A stretch of 64,000 bases of DNA from Planctomycetota bacterium (GCA_013152205.1 JAADGV010000053.1:1-64000), one strand, 5' to 3'; shown: positions 1 to 9,327, numbered from the stretch's first letter. Made by a program: numbers and translations. Notes: generated by a model from the letters alone, not told the origin.

Positions 1-145
1 GGAACCCTTTCAGGGTTCGCTTATCTCAAGCAACGATTACCCAGGGTGGCGCGGCTTCGCCGCTTACCCTGGGCTACGATGTGCAACCCCTACGGGGTAT
101 TCACCTTATGGCAAGTCTTCTGGTTAGGCCAAACTTGGAACTACT
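1..145 (+). repeat. Three-hairpin dispersed element, copy A (5' end cut by window)
   Basis: First of four copies in the window (others 21490-21640 inverted, 21678-21832, 57900-58027). Three stem-loops follow each other: arms at 2-7/13-18; a long one at 40-47/66-73 with an inner stem 51-55/59-63 closed by TTC; and a short one at 86-90/94-98. Copy C is almost identical to it, including the downstream tail that ends at position 145. The element can be read through as protein in several frames, but the paired bases change together between copies, so it is better treated as a structured nucleic-acid element than as coding sequence. Confidence 0.8.
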
Positions 146-326
146 GTCACTTTGCAATCGTCCTGGAGACTTGCTTTACCATCTTGGCGATCTTGGCGTC
201 TTGGCGGTTGTTTTTGGACTTTGCATGCGTCCTCGGGTTGCACGGACACAAATATGCAACCCGCACACATCCCTGCTACACTACAAAAACACCTGTTTTC
301 TACAAAAATCATGGCTGGGGAACACG
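146..326. repeat. Half copy of the ACGATTGCAAAGTC terminal repeat, then sulfatase leader
   Basis: Positions 146-166 carry one arm (CACTTTGCAATCGTCCTGG) of the inverted-repeat element seen complete at 51615-51731. The rest, up to the sulfatase start at 327, shows no recognisable gene; the reading frame of the sulfatase is open upstream to 81, but that stretch is repeat-derived. Confidence 0.5.
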
Positions 327-2078
327 ATGAACCAACACCGATTCACTACCGCTCTATTCCTAATACTCACGTCTTCCGCCTTTCTCTCTACTGCCGTCGC
401 CGAGCCTCCCAACGTCATCCTCATCATGTCCGACGACCAGGGATGGGGCGACTTCGGTGCCACCGGCAACCCGATCCTGAAAACGCCCAACATCGACGCG
501 ATGGCCCAACGCAGCGCTTCGATGAGCAACTTCTACGTCTGCCCCGTTTGCACCCCCACCCGCGCCAGTTTGATGACCGGGCGATACAACTACCGCACCC
601 GCGCCTTCGATACCTACGTCGGTCGAGCGATGATGGAGCCGCAGGAAGTCACCGTTGCCGAACTCCTCTCGACCGCCGGCTACGCAACTGGCATCTTCGG
701 CAAATGGCACCTCGGCGACTGCTACCCGATGCGTCCCAACGACCAAGGCTTCGAAGAATCGCTCATCCATCGAGGCGGCGGCCTGGCACAACCCTCCGAG
801 CCAAGAGAAAACAACCGACGCTACACCAACCCCATTCTTTTTCACAACGGCCAACAGGTTCAAACCACCGGCTATTGCACCGATGTCTACTTCGACGCCG
901 CAATGCAGTTCATCGACAAAGCACACAAGCAGCAGCGCCCCTTCTTCACCTACATCGCAACCAACGCACCGCACTCGCCGTATCACGACGTCCCCGAAGA
1001 ACTTCGCAAACAATACATGCAAGAAGATCTGACCAGCATCATGGTCAAGCAGCCATCCAAAAAAAATGCACCTAAGCAGATCGACACCCTGGCTCGCATT
1101 GGCGCGATGATCACAAACATCGACGACAATGTAGGCCGACTATTCAAAAAACTCGACCATTTAGGCCTCACCGAAAACACTTTGGTGATTTACCTCGTCG
1201 ACAACGGCCCCAACACCGAACGATTTGTCGGCCCCTACCGCGGTGCAAAAACCAGCGTTCACGAAGGGGGCGTCCGCTCACCACTCTGGCTGCATTGGCC
1301 CGCACGCCTAAAGCCCAACACCACACGCAACGAAATTGCCGCCCACATCGACGTCATGCCGACAATCCTAGAAGCTTGCCAAGTCCAACCAGACGCCCAG
1401 CTTGCCCTGGATGGCAGAAGTCTCTTACCGTTGCTTGAAGACAAAGAAATCCCGTGGCCCGAACGAACCATTGCCACCCAATGGCATCGGGGCGACCAAC
1501 CGGTCCGCTACCACAACTTCATGATTCGCGATTCTCGTTGGAAACTACTCAACGACAGCAGACGATTAAAAGAATTGACCGACCCGCCGAATTTTGAACT
1601 TTACGACCTGGTGTCCGACCCGGGCGAAGCCCATAATCTGATCGACCAAAAACCAGAAATCTTTGCCCGACTAAAAGCGGCCTACGACCGCTGGTTCGAC
1701 GACGTCTCCAGCACCCGACCCGACAACTACGCGCCCCCTAGAATCGTAATTGGCACCCCACACGAAACCACCACCGCACTGACACGCCAAGACTGGCGCA
1801 GCAACGGCTGGGCCCCTGGCACGACCGGCTATTGGCTAGTAAACATCGCCCAAGCAGGCCGCTACGACGTACAAGTATTGCTCGCCAACGCCAAAACCGG
1901 CGATAACGTCCGCCTAAAAATCGGAGACACCATCGTCAACCAACAGGCCCCCGATGGCTCCGACTCGTGCCAATTTACCAATCTCGATTTACCCGCCGGC
2001 AACACCCAAATCTCCGCCACCCAAACCGCCAACAAAAAAAGCCAAGGGGCTTATCAACTAATCATCACCAAAAAATAG
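327..2078 (+). CDS. Secreted arylsulfatase (formylglycine-dependent)
   Basis: Probably hydrolyses sulfate esters of polysaccharides outside the cytoplasm. The protein has 583 residues. An N-terminal signal peptide (about 1-26) precedes the alkaline-phosphatase-like sulfatase fold. The metal-binding pair is seen in IMSDDQGWGD (Asp36/Asp37), and the sulfatase signature C-T-P-T-R at 75-79 gives Cys75 as the residue to be converted to formylglycine. The last ~110 residues form an extra beta-rich tail beyond the core, possibly carbohydrate-binding. ATG 327 was chosen because the signal peptide begins there; the frame is open further upstream to 81, but only through a dispersed repeat. A purine-rich GGGGAA lies just upstream. 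The natural substrate cannot be told from sequence. Confidence 0.93.
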   Translation: MNQHRFTTALFLILTSSAFLSTAVAEPPNVILIMSDDQGWGDFGATGNPILKTPNIDAMAQRSASMSNFYVCPVCTPTRASLMTGRYNYRTRAFDTYVGRAMMEPQEVTVAELLSTAGYATGIFGKWHLGDCYPMRPNDQGFEESLIHRGGGLAQPSEPRENNRRYTNPILFHNGQQVQTTGYCTDVYFDAAMQFIDKAHKQQRPFFTYIATNAPHSPYHDVPEELRKQYMQEDLTSIMVKQPSKKNAPKQIDTLARIGAMITNIDDNVGRLFKKLDHLGLTENTLVIYLVDNGPNTERFVGPYRGAKTSVHEGGVRSPLWLHWPARLKPNTTRNEIAAHIDVMPTILEACQVQPDAQLALDGRSLLPLLEDKEIPWPERTIATQWHRGDQPVRYHNFMIRDSRWKLLNDSRRLKELTDPPNFELYDLVSDPGEAHNLIDQKPEIFARLKAAYDRWFDDVSSTRPDNYAPPRIVIGTPHETTTALTRQDWRSNGWAPGTTGYWLVNIAQAGRYDVQVLLANAKTGDNVRLKIGDTIVNQQAPDGSDSCQFTNLDLPAGNTQISATQTANKKSQGAYQLIITKK

Positions 2079-2147
2079 CCCAACAAAACCGAAAAAACCC
2101 GCCACCGCTCGCGGCTTAGCCACATCGCCAAAACAACGCAACACACC

Positions 2148-2169
2148 ATAGCCCGGCCATCCTGGCCGA
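2148..2169 (-). repeat. CCGGCCAGGATGGCCGGGCTATG palindromic repeat
   Basis: Short palindrome family built on GGCCAGGATGGCC. This copy is in the minus orientation; other copies lie at 23591-23613, 26094-26117 and 55457-55480. It lies 70 bp after the sulfatase stop. Confidence 0.65.
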
Positions 2170-2211
2170 AAACCCTGGGCTATCGCTAGAGCAACTTACC
2201 AATTGCTCCCC

Positions 2212-2549
2212 ATCTATCCCGTAAATCCCGTCAAAAAACTCTGCTGTCTCCGCCGTCTCTGCGAGAAACACCCCTGGCCAAATTTTTACAGTTGAAATTG
2301 TGCCACCACTTCTGGGACAATAGCGGTTAGCTTTTACATTAGCGATCAGCTTTTTCGTCATTCGTCATTCAGATTTCGTCATTGATAGCGCCCAAATGGA
2401 CAATATTTTTCACTTCCGCACTCCGATTTCCGCATTCCGAACTCCCTTTTGTCCACCTCAATGGGGCCCCCCCGCAATTCGTGCCAAAACTAACCCACCA
2501 AACACTACGATAGCAGCACCAACCAACATAATTTTGTCCAATAAAGTCA
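2212..2549 (-). repeat. ~330 bp dispersed repeat, inverted copy
   Basis: Reads, on the minus strand, as a diverged copy of 20338-20665; a shorter copy of one end lies at 21833-21968. Shared landmarks include GACTTTATTGGACAAAAT, the block GTCCATTTGGGCGCT, runs of GAATGACGAA, AAGCTAACCGCTATTGTCCC and a GCAGAGACGGCGGAGACAGC end. It fills most of the 626 bp between the sulfatase and the channel gene. Open frames inside it are not supported as genes because they are not conserved between copies. Confidence 0.75.
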
Positions 2550-2704
2550 ACCAATCAACAACACGCAAGACGAAAGTCGGATATGCCGAATGCGAGCCTT
2601 CTCATGCTTATTCGATCGATTCACAAGCCCCCTTCCTTTCAGCTTGAGTTATTTACAATGTCTCCTTGATCACGTCGACAACCGAACTACTGAACGAGAA
2701 CGCC

Positions 2705-3559
2705 ATGCCTCCGCATAAAGCAGCCCCCAGCAAAACCCAAACTTGGCGAGAACGTTGGTACGAAGTGATCTTCGAGGCAGATACGCCTCGGGGAAAACTG
2801 TTCGATGTCATCCTACTACTAGCGATCTTTCTGAGCGTATTGGTGGTAATGCTCGACAGCGTCGAGGCGTACCGCAACCTATACAAGAGTCAGCTCAGCA
2901 GCGCAGAATGGATTTTCACCCTTCTCTTTACGCTTGAATACGGCTTGCGAATTGCTTGTGCCAAACGACCCTGGCGATACGTGTTTAGCTTTTACGGAGT
3001 GGTTGATCTGCTGGCCATTTTGCCAACGTATTTAATCGCTATTATGTATTCCGATCTGGGGATGGGAGACAGCGCCGTCCAGCGATTGGCGGTGATTCGT
3101 GCCCTGCGGCTGTTGCGTACTTTCCGAATCTTTAAGTTGACGCACATGCTGTCAGAGGCGAGCGCGCTGCGCGCAGCAATATGGGGAGCGAGGGCAAAAG
3201 TCGTTGTTTTTTTGGCATTCATTTTGATTGCCGTGGTAATCGTCGGGTCGATGATGCATGTGATCGAAGGGACCACAAAAGGATTCGAGTCAATCCCGCA
3301 GAGCATGTATTGGGCCGTCGTGACAATGACGACGGTCGGCTATGGCGACATCGCGCCCGAAACGGCTCCAGGGAAAGCACTAGCAGCGATAATGATGGTA
3401 CTCGGTTACAGCTTTATCATCGTGCCCACAGGGATCGTGTCTGCGGAGCTAGCGCACGTCGGAGCCAAGAAACTAACCACGCAGGTATGTCCCGAGTGCA
3501 TGAAGGAAGGACACGACACGGATGCCTCGCACTGCAAGTACTGCGGTGGCAAGATTTGA
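2705..3559 (+). CDS. Voltage-gated K+ channel with C-terminal zinc ribbon
   Basis: A 284-residue cytoplasmic-membrane channel of the 6-TM Kv type. Segments S1-S3 span about 32-115. S4 carries basic residues at every third position (R132, R135, R138, R141, K144), the voltage-sensor pattern. S5 is about 165-183, and the selectivity filter TTVGYGD is at about 209-215 before S6. The unusual part is the tail: C262-x2-C265 and C277-x2-C280 make a compact zinc-ribbon-like knuckle on the cytoplasmic side. The ATG at 2705 is preceded by GAGAA; a TTG 39 bases earlier (2666) is the alternative start. The gene ends 5 bp from the convergent esterase gene. K+ selectivity follows from the filter; the role of the zinc ribbon is unknown. 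Confidence 0.9.
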   Translation: MPPHKAAPSKTQTWRERWYEVIFEADTPRGKLFDVILLLAIFLSVLVVMLDSVEAYRNLYKSQLSSAEWIFTLLFTLEYGLRIACAKRPWRYVFSFYGVVDLLAILPTYLIAIMYSDLGMGDSAVQRLAVIRALRLLRTFRIFKLTHMLSEASALRAAIWGARAKVVVFLAFILIAVVIVGSMMHVIEGTTKGFESIPQSMYWAVVTMTTVGYGDIAPETAPGKALAAIMMVLGYSFIIVPTGIVSAELAHVGAKKLTTQVCPECMKEGHDTDASHCKYCGGKI

Positions 3560-3564
3560 ACGAG

Positions 3565-4653
3565 TTAGCTATTCGGCTTACGAATTGGCAAATGGCGAGC
3601 AAAGAAGTCGCTCGTTTTTTGCCACATCGTCTCGCTGAGAACGTGGCCAACGCCAGCTTCGACATAGTGACTAAAGTTTTCGGCAGCGCCCAACTGACGG
3701 TAGGTTTCGGCAATAACCTCGGCGCCACGTTTGGCTTCGTCGATGGGGCTGCCAGTGTCCAGTTCACCGAAATTGAGATGAAACGCTCTTGGGGCCGTGA
3801 GCGCAGCAATGTCGGGAGTGTCGGCTTCAGGATAAATACCTGGGACAAAGTTAGGAAAACAATGCAAGAGTTGCTCGCGGTGAATTCCCCGATAGGTGGG
3901 TAAACAGCAGTTGCCAACCAACGCTTTCAGCCGCGGCTCCCAGCCGCCGACCAACCAAGTGTGGGTCGACCCCATCGAGTGGCCATAACAGCCAAGTTGG
4001 TCGGAGAGAACCTCGGTTCGCGTTTGCAGGTAGTCGACCGCGCGACGCATGTCGAGGATGTTTTTCCAGGCGAGTGTTTTTCCCTCGACCAAGTAACGAA
4101 GAAACAGATAGCGTTCGTAGCCACCGTCGCGCAAGGCACCTTGATTGGAACGATTAGACAGTTCCGGGTTTTGGCGATCCTCGAACCCGAGAGCGTCGAT
4201 GCAAAGCACCACGTAGCCAAGTTTGGCTAACGCAACGCCGGTGTAGTGTTCCGGATTACCAGCCAACCCCGCAGGCTCCGATTTGCCTAGGTGGTATTGC
4301 CCGTTGTGTTGATGCCAAATGCAGATTCCCGGGGCAGGTGACTTCGCGTCGATTCCTTCGGGAACTAGCAGCAACGCGGGGATGCGGTCGTCGGGTTCGG
4401 CCAAGAAGGAAAGATGCTCGATACGGTAACCATCTTTGGCAACAGTAATGGTGACTTCCGGTTGCAGCGGACCAGGCTTTGGCCAAGGGCCACCAAGAGC
4501 GAGTAAGAGCCGGTCTCGAAACTCAGCACGTTCGGGCGAGAGCGGATTGTCTTTGGCAGCGGCACGATCGTTCATGGACACTACGCTACCGACTACCGTG
4601 GAAGAGACAACCCCCTGAACGAATTGTCGGCGATTGACAGAGAATTTTTTCAT
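3565..4653 (-). CDS. Tat-exported alpha/beta hydrolase (acetyl-xylan-esterase/dienelactone-hydrolase type)
   Basis: A 362-residue secreted esterase-like enzyme. The N-terminus NRRQFVQGVV followed by a hydrophobic stretch is a twin-arginine signal. The catalytic triad can be read: nucleophile Ser226 in GHSMG, acid Asp299 in GELDTGSP, and His337 in GVGHVLS, in the order and spacing of the alpha/beta-hydrolase fold. The long loop around 112-137 (WHQHNGQYHLG) resembles the putative acetyl xylan esterase family (Abhydrolase_7). It probably removes acyl groups from polysaccharides or related esters, which fits the sulfatase-rich neighbourhood. It is convergent with the channel gene and divergent from the SMP-30-like gene at 4867. 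Confidence 0.85.
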   Translation of the reverse strand: MKKFSVNRRQFVQGVVSSTVVGSVVSMNDRAAAKDNPLSPERAEFRDRLLLALGGPWPKPGPLQPEVTITVAKDGYRIEHLSFLAEPDDRIPALLLVPEGIDAKSPAPGICIWHQHNGQYHLGKSEPAGLAGNPEHYTGVALAKLGYVVLCIDALGFEDRQNPELSNRSNQGALRDGGYERYLFLRYLVEGKTLAWKNILDMRRAVDYLQTRTEVLSDQLGCYGHSMGSTHTWLVGGWEPRLKALVGNCCLPTYRGIHREQLLHCFPNFVPGIYPEADTPDIAALTAPRAFHLNFGELDTGSPIDEAKRGAEVIAETYRQLGAAENFSHYVEAGVGHVLSETMWQKTSDFFARHLPIRKPNS

Positions 4654-4817
4654 GATATTCCGATCCTATAAGTAACTTTCCAAAAAATCCATGATCGCAT
4701 GGGCGTACGCCATGCACTAGAATCGCAAAGGCAGGGGCACCTCATCGTAACCGCTGCACAGGGGAAATATCAAGAATCGATGCAGTTCTAACAGGTAAGG
4801 ATAGCAAAATCATACTA

Positions 4818-4844
4818 GCCGCGAGCGGAAGCCGCGGTTGGACA
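4818..4844. repeat. Fragment of GCCGCGGCTTCCGCC palindrome repeat
   Basis: Contains AGCCGCGAGCGGAAGCCGCGG, one half of the inner palindrome of the element at 51615-51731. It lies 23-49 bp upstream of the start at 4867, in the leader of that gene. Confidence 0.5.
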
Positions 4845-4866
4845 ACACGCAAGAGAGACAACAGAG

Positions 4867-5859
4867 ATGACCAAACAACTAGTTCCATTGAGCAAGGTTC
4901 TGCTACTGTTTTTTTTAGTAGCAGTTGGAATGAGGGAAAACATGGCCCACGCAGACGAAGGGAGTAGGAAAGCCGGTCTGGCAACCCAGACGGCAACAAC
5001 GATGTCAGATAAACTTTATGTTGCAAAGCCGGCAACCGAGAAAGGTTCGTTTACCTCGGGTATCGAAGGACCGGGCGTCGATCGCGATGGGAACGTCTAT
5101 GCAGTAAACTTTGAACGGCAACAGACAATCGGTCGATTGACGCCGCAGGGCAAGGTCGAAGTGTTTTGCACCTTACCCAACGATAGCGTGGGCAACGGCA
5201 TCCGATTCAATCGGCAAGGCATGATGTTTGTTGCCGACTATGTGAATCACAACGTGCTGAAGATCGACCCTCGGACCAAGCAGATCGAAGTGTTTGCGCA
5301 CAACGGGGCGATGAACCAGCCCAACGATTTGGCTTTGGCAGTCGATGGCACGTTGTATGCGAGCGATCCGAATTGGGGAGACAGTACAGGACAGTTATGG
5401 CGAATCGACCTCGACGGCAGCACAACTTGCCTGGGGCACAATCTGGGGACTACCAACGGCATCGAAGTGAGCCCCGACGGGAAAACGCTCTATGTGAACG
5501 AGAGTGTGCAACGCAAGGTTTGGGCTTTTCCGATCCGACAGGATGGCACGTTGGGCCAACGGAAAGAGTTTGCCTCGTTTGACGAGCACAGCCTCGACGG
5601 CATGCGCTGCGACACAGCAGGCAACTTGTACGTCACGCGGCACGGGGCCGGCATCGTCGCAAAACTTTCGCCGACAGGCGAGTTGCTGGAAGAAATCGAC
5701 GTGCTAGGCAACATGCCAAGCAACATCTGCTTCGGCGGACCGGATGGCCGTACGGCGTATGTCACCGAGGTCGAGCACGGGCGACTGGTGAGTTTCCGAG
5801 TCGAGCTACCAGGATTGGCTTGGGAGTGGTTGTATGACGCGAAGCGGGAGTCGCAATAG
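4867..5859 (+). CDS. Secreted SMP-30/gluconolactonase-like beta-propeller
   Basis: A 330-residue protein with a signal peptide (hydrophobic 10-22, cleavage near AHA-DE) and a six-bladed propeller of the SMP-30/gluconolactonase/LRE type. Conserved landmarks of that family are present: the opening EGPGVDRDGNVY (metal-ligand Glu in SMP-30), TNGIEVSPDGKTLYVNES with the metal-ligand Asn, and DGMRCDTAGNLYV with the metal-ligand Asp. The expected activity is hydrolysis of a sugar lactone in the periplasm; other esterase substrates are possible. The start is ATG 4867 after AGAGAGACAACAGAG. It is divergent from the Tat esterase. Confidence 0.87.
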   Translation: MTKQLVPLSKVLLLFFLVAVGMRENMAHADEGSRKAGLATQTATTMSDKLYVAKPATEKGSFTSGIEGPGVDRDGNVYAVNFERQQTIGRLTPQGKVEVFCTLPNDSVGNGIRFNRQGMMFVADYVNHNVLKIDPRTKQIEVFAHNGAMNQPNDLALAVDGTLYASDPNWGDSTGQLWRIDLDGSTTCLGHNLGTTNGIEVSPDGKTLYVNESVQRKVWAFPIRQDGTLGQRKEFASFDEHSLDGMRCDTAGNLYVTRHGAGIVAKLSPTGELLEEIDVLGNMPSNICFGGPDGRTAYVTEVEHGRLVSFRVELPGLAWEWLYDAKRESQ

Positions 5860-6233
5860 TCAAGCTCACGAAACAACGTCAAAGCTATTTTGCGATCCAA
5901 CGATCAGTGTGGAGCCAGCAACTTCGACATAAGGCAAGGGAAATTCGCCGGTCAAACGATAGTTAATAGCAGCATAGGAAATCCCCTTGTCGAGAAAGGG
6001 ACAAAAAATACAGGAGAGCTACAAAGTCACAGTTTCCGTTATAGCCGCCGGCGGAAGCCGCGGTTTTTTCAGACTCAGCCACGGCTTCCGCCTGCGGCTA
6101 GTATGGCTTTGCAGTCGTCCCAGCGTTTCGTTCAGGCTTACAGAAATGAGTAGACGCACAAAGAACCCCGAGCATACAATCGGGACTACAAAAATAGCCT
6201 TGCGGCTTAGTTGTATTTACCGAGGTAAAGGTG
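5860..6233. repeat. Intergenic region with a GCCGCGGCTTCCGCC hairpin element (6018-6124)
   Basis: No gene is seen in these 374 bp. Positions 6018-6124 form an element of the family complete at 51615-51731: a degraded left arm (CTACAAAGTCAC), two opposed GC-rich arms GGCGGAAGCCGCGG and CCACGGCTTCCGCCTGCGG around a T-rich loop, and the right arm GCTTTGCAGTCGTCCCAG. On RNA it would fold into a strong hairpin. Confidence 0.6.
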
Positions 6234-7577
6234 ATGAACGAAAAACAACTCGATCGTAGACGTTTTCTTGGTCGTTCGACTGGGGTGGTGGCCGCGGCTT
6301 GGGCAACGCCAAGTTTGTTGGCCAGCGAATTGCCACCGGTGGATCATCCTCGTGCGACCTCGGGAGACAATCGCCACGAGCCTGATTGGAGTGAACGTCT
6401 GACCGTGACCGTGGGGCCCGACAAAGCCGACATCGTCGGAAATACCGAAAAGGCGATTCAGGCAGCGGTCGACTACGCGGCCAGATGGGGTAACGGCTCG
6501 GTGAAGATCTTGCCGGGCGAGTATCGTTTTCGCAATTCCGTGTTCTTGCCGTCCGATATTCGGATCGTGGGCAGCGGTCAAGACGCGGTCTTAATCAAAG
6601 AGGAGTCGTTGACAGCCAAATTGGTTGCCGACTCAGACTGGTTTGATCAAGAAATTACGTTTGCCGATGCCAGCGGGTTGAAGTTAGGCGATGGGGTTTT
6701 CATTTCCGTTGCCAAACCAGGAGCCGGAGGGGTGGTCAACCTGAAACGTACGCTTGTCGCGCGAGACGGAAATCGTTTCAAGCTTGATCGGGCACTACGA
6801 AAAAATGTCTGGCTCTCTGGTGAGCCAAGTTGTACAACCTCGTTTCCGCTGTTCAGTGGCGAGAATATTGAGAACGTAGTGATCGAAGACCTCACCTTCG
6901 ACGGAAATCGAGCAAACAACGTCAATCTAAATGGCAACTACGGCGGTTGCATCTGGTTGCAAGATTGCAATCAGATGACAATGCGAGGACTGACGCTGCG
7001 CAACTACAATGGCGATGGCATCAGTTGGCAGATTTGTCACGATGTGGTCGTGGAGAATTGCCACAGCGTAGGCAACACCGACTTAGGGTTGCATCCAGGA
7101 AGCGGTTCGCAGCGGCCTTTGATTCGTGACAACCGTCTTGAGCGAAATGGAATAGGAATTTTTTGGTGCTGGGGAGTGAAGTATGGATTGGCAGAGAATA
7201 ACAAGATCGTCGACAGCGTGAAGCATGGCATGACGATTGGGCATAACGATACCGACAATGTGATTCGCAATAATGAAATCCTAAACAGCGGGATCGGTGG
7301 TATTCTTTTTCGCGAAGATAATCGAGGAGTCGATTTTTGGGCCAATCGAAATGTCTTGGAAAAGAATCGCATCGTCGACAACGGTGGCGACGAGGGCATT
7401 GCGATCGACGTGTTGGGCAAGACGAAAGATGTGGTGATTGCCGGGAACGAGATCGTCGAGACAAGAAAATCGGCCAGCCGAATCGGAATTCGAATAGGCG
7501 CCGACGCCAGCAATGTCCGTTTGTCGAACAATACCGTGAAGGGTTTTGCCAAAGCTGTGGAAGACCTACGTACGTAA
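6234..7577 (+). CDS. Tat-exported right-handed parallel beta-helix protein (pectate-lyase-like)
   Basis: A 447-residue secreted protein. The Tat motif RRRFLGRS is near residue 7-14 and is followed by a hydrophobic alanine-rich stretch. The opening fold region IQAAVDYAARWGNGSVKILPGEYRFRNSV is typical of pectate-lyase-superfamily N-caps, and from about residue 200 there are repeated N-x-I/V strands (IENVVIEDLTFDGN, NQMTMRGLTLRNYNGDG, HDVVVENCHSVGNTD, IVDSVKHGMTIGHN) that stack into a parallel beta helix. It probably binds or cleaves acidic polysaccharides; no catalytic residues can be assigned with certainty. The ATG at 6234 has GAGG 8 bases upstream; GTG at 6231 is an alternative. Its TAA lies inside the left arm of the repeat element that follows. 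Confidence 0.82.
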   Translation: MNEKQLDRRRFLGRSTGVVAAAWATPSLLASELPPVDHPRATSGDNRHEPDWSERLTVTVGPDKADIVGNTEKAIQAAVDYAARWGNGSVKILPGEYRFRNSVFLPSDIRIVGSGQDAVLIKEESLTAKLVADSDWFDQEITFADASGLKLGDGVFISVAKPGAGGVVNLKRTLVARDGNRFKLDRALRKNVWLSGEPSCTTSFPLFSGENIENVVIEDLTFDGNRANNVNLNGNYGGCIWLQDCNQMTMRGLTLRNYNGDGISWQICHDVVVENCHSVGNTDLGLHPGSGSQRPLIRDNRLERNGIGIFWCWGVKYGLAENNKIVDSVKHGMTIGHNDTDNVIRNNEILNSGIGGILFREDNRGVDFWANRNVLEKNRIVDNGGDEGIAIDVLGKTKDVVIAGNEIVETRKSASRIGIRIGADASNVRLSNNTVKGFAKAVEDLRT

Positions 7578-7727
7578 CTCAGACTGAAAAGAATTTCATC
7601 ACAGAGTCACGGAGTGTTTAGAATCGTAAGAACAACAAATTCTACCCTACTGCCAATTGGACTTTGTGACTGTTTTCTCAGTGTCCCCCGTGGCTCTGTG
7701 GTTATTTTTTCACTTTGAGTACATACA
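7571..7727. repeat. MITE-like element with TACTCAAAGTGAAAA terminal inverted repeats
   Basis: Left arm TAACTCAGACTGAAAA (7575-7590) and right arm TTTTCACTTTGAGTACATA (7707-7725) are imperfect inverted repeats. The same arms bound 13507-13704. The centre here is another inverted repeat, CACAGAGTCACGG...CCGTGGCTCTGTG, unlike the centre of the second copy. The stop codon of the preceding gene (7575-7577) falls in the left arm, so the element occupies nearly the whole gap to the next gene. Confidence 0.7.
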
Positions 7728-7751
7728 TGTTTGATTGAAAGGATATTCAGG

Positions 7752-9119
7752 ATGCGCTACATGAGAATGTTATTCGCCGTAGCAACGGTGTTTCTGCTTG
7801 TGTCTAGTGGCCCTTTGGTCGGGGCGTCGGAGCCACTACGGGTGGGGAAGTTTATCGTTGACGTATCACCGCCGGTGGGAAGTCCATTGGCTTACGACCG
7901 TTGCGATGGGGTCGGGATGCCGTTGACGGCACGGGGGGTGGTGCTGGTTGGTAGTGGCGAGCCGATTGTTTTGTGCGCTGTCGACTGGATCGGCCTTAGC
8001 AACGATGGCTACGAACGGTGGCGAGAAGCGATCGCCCTAGCAACCGCGACGAGTGTCGAACGGGTGGCGGTGCATTGCTTGCATCAGCATGATGCGCCAC
8101 GATGCGATTTTAGCGCCGAGCAGTTGCTGGCTGAGCAAGGAATCGGCGGCGTGATGTTCGACGTGGCTTTTGCTCGCGATGCCATCAAGCGAGTGGCCGA
8201 AGCGGCAAAGCAGGCGACCGAGGATGCCCAAGAAGTAACCCATCTGGGACTTGGGCAGGCGAAGGTAGAGAAGGTGGCGTCCAATCGGCGCATTCTCGGC
8301 GAGGACGGTCGGGTACGAGTGGTCCGCTACACGGCGTGTGCCAATCCAAAAGTGCGTGCTGAGCCAGAGGGAACCATCGACCCATTTGTTAAATCCATTA
8401 GCTTTTGGAACGAAGAGACCCCAGTGGTGGTGCTTACCTACTACGCGACCCATCCGCAAAGTTATTACCGAACGGGAGTGGCAAGTGCCGATTTCCCAGG
8501 GATTGCTCGCTTCATGCGGCAAAGCACGCTCAACGGTTTGCAGCACGTCCATTTCAACGGAGCGGGCGGCAACATCGGGGCTGGCAAATACAACGACGGT
8601 TCGCACGAGAACCGACAGACCTTAGCCGTGCGTTTGGCCGAGGGGATGTCGCAAGCGTTTCAAGCGACAGAAAAACATCCCATCACCGCCGCCGACGTAG
8701 ATTGGAAAACCGAGGCAGTCGCACTGCCCATTTCTCCTCATGTGGTCGAAGAAGAGCTAATCGCAACACTTCATAACAAGGAACTCCCCGCAGCCAAACG
8801 AACTTATGCCGCGAAAGATTTAGTTTGGTTTAGCCGCTGTCAGTCAGGCGACACGGTGGATATCACCTGCCTAAAGCTAGGGCCGGCGCGCGTATTGAGT
8901 TTGCCGGGCGAAGCGGTGGTCGAGTATCAGTTGGCTGCTCAAAAGATGCAACCCGATTTGTTTGTCGCAGTTGCTGCATACGCTGAATACGCCCCTGGTT
9001 ACATCTGCATGAAAAAACACTACCAACAAGGCGGCTACGAGGACAGCCCCCGAGCGTCGAGAGTCGCCCCCGAAGTAGAAGACGTACTGATGTCGGCGAT
9101 GCAAAAGCTTTTGGATTAG
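7752..9119 (+). CDS. Neutral/alkaline ceramidase-like secreted hydrolase
   Basis: A 455-residue protein with a signal peptide (about 1-25). The sequence follows the neutral/alkaline non-lysosomal ceramidase family: an opening VGKFIVDVSPPVGSPLAYD, then a histidine motif VAVHCLHQHDAP where family members coordinate zinc, a later LTYYATHPQSYYRTG and HFNGAGGNIGAGKYNDGS, and the C-terminal EYAPGYICMKKHY. Such planctomycete paralogues are often annotated generally as ceramidase-like, and their substrate may not be ceramide. ATG 7752 is preceded by AAAGGA at good spacing; TTG 7731 is a poorer alternative. It may be cotranscribed with neighbouring catabolic genes, though a 208 bp gap follows in which no gene is seen. 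Confidence 0.8.
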   Translation: MRYMRMLFAVATVFLLVSSGPLVGASEPLRVGKFIVDVSPPVGSPLAYDRCDGVGMPLTARGVVLVGSGEPIVLCAVDWIGLSNDGYERWREAIALATATSVERVAVHCLHQHDAPRCDFSAEQLLAEQGIGGVMFDVAFARDAIKRVAEAAKQATEDAQEVTHLGLGQAKVEKVASNRRILGEDGRVRVVRYTACANPKVRAEPEGTIDPFVKSISFWNEETPVVVLTYYATHPQSYYRTGVASADFPGIARFMRQSTLNGLQHVHFNGAGGNIGAGKYNDGSHENRQTLAVRLAEGMSQAFQATEKHPITAADVDWKTEAVALPISPHVVEEELIATLHNKELPAAKRTYAAKDLVWFSRCQSGDTVDITCLKLGPARVLSLPGEAVVEYQLAAQKMQPDLFVAVAAYAEYAPGYICMKKHYQQGGYEDSPRASRVAPEVEDVLMSAMQKLLD

Positions 9120-9327
9120 AGCGACTTTCTAAAGTACGTGATCGCAATGTATTAATGCGGCTAACCGCGATCCCATGGGGGTGTACTTCGCACTAGGGGT
9201 GGTACTTTTTGCAGGCCGTGCCGGAAAATAGCAGCGACTTAGGAGTTTTGAGCTATAATCCCGGCAGGGTTGTCTAACCGAATGTGATTGGACAGTTGAT
9301 ACGCCAACGGCTCGGGGAGCGTAAACG

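Noticed and set aside
81-326. Upstream extension of the first sulfatase frame
   Set aside because: It runs through the three-hairpin repeat and has no signal peptide at its start; the ATG at 327 gives a proper signal peptide.
9254-9259. TATAAT before the DUF1549/DUF1553 gene as a promoter
   Set aside because: No convincing -35 hexamer at 16-18 bases; left out of the features.
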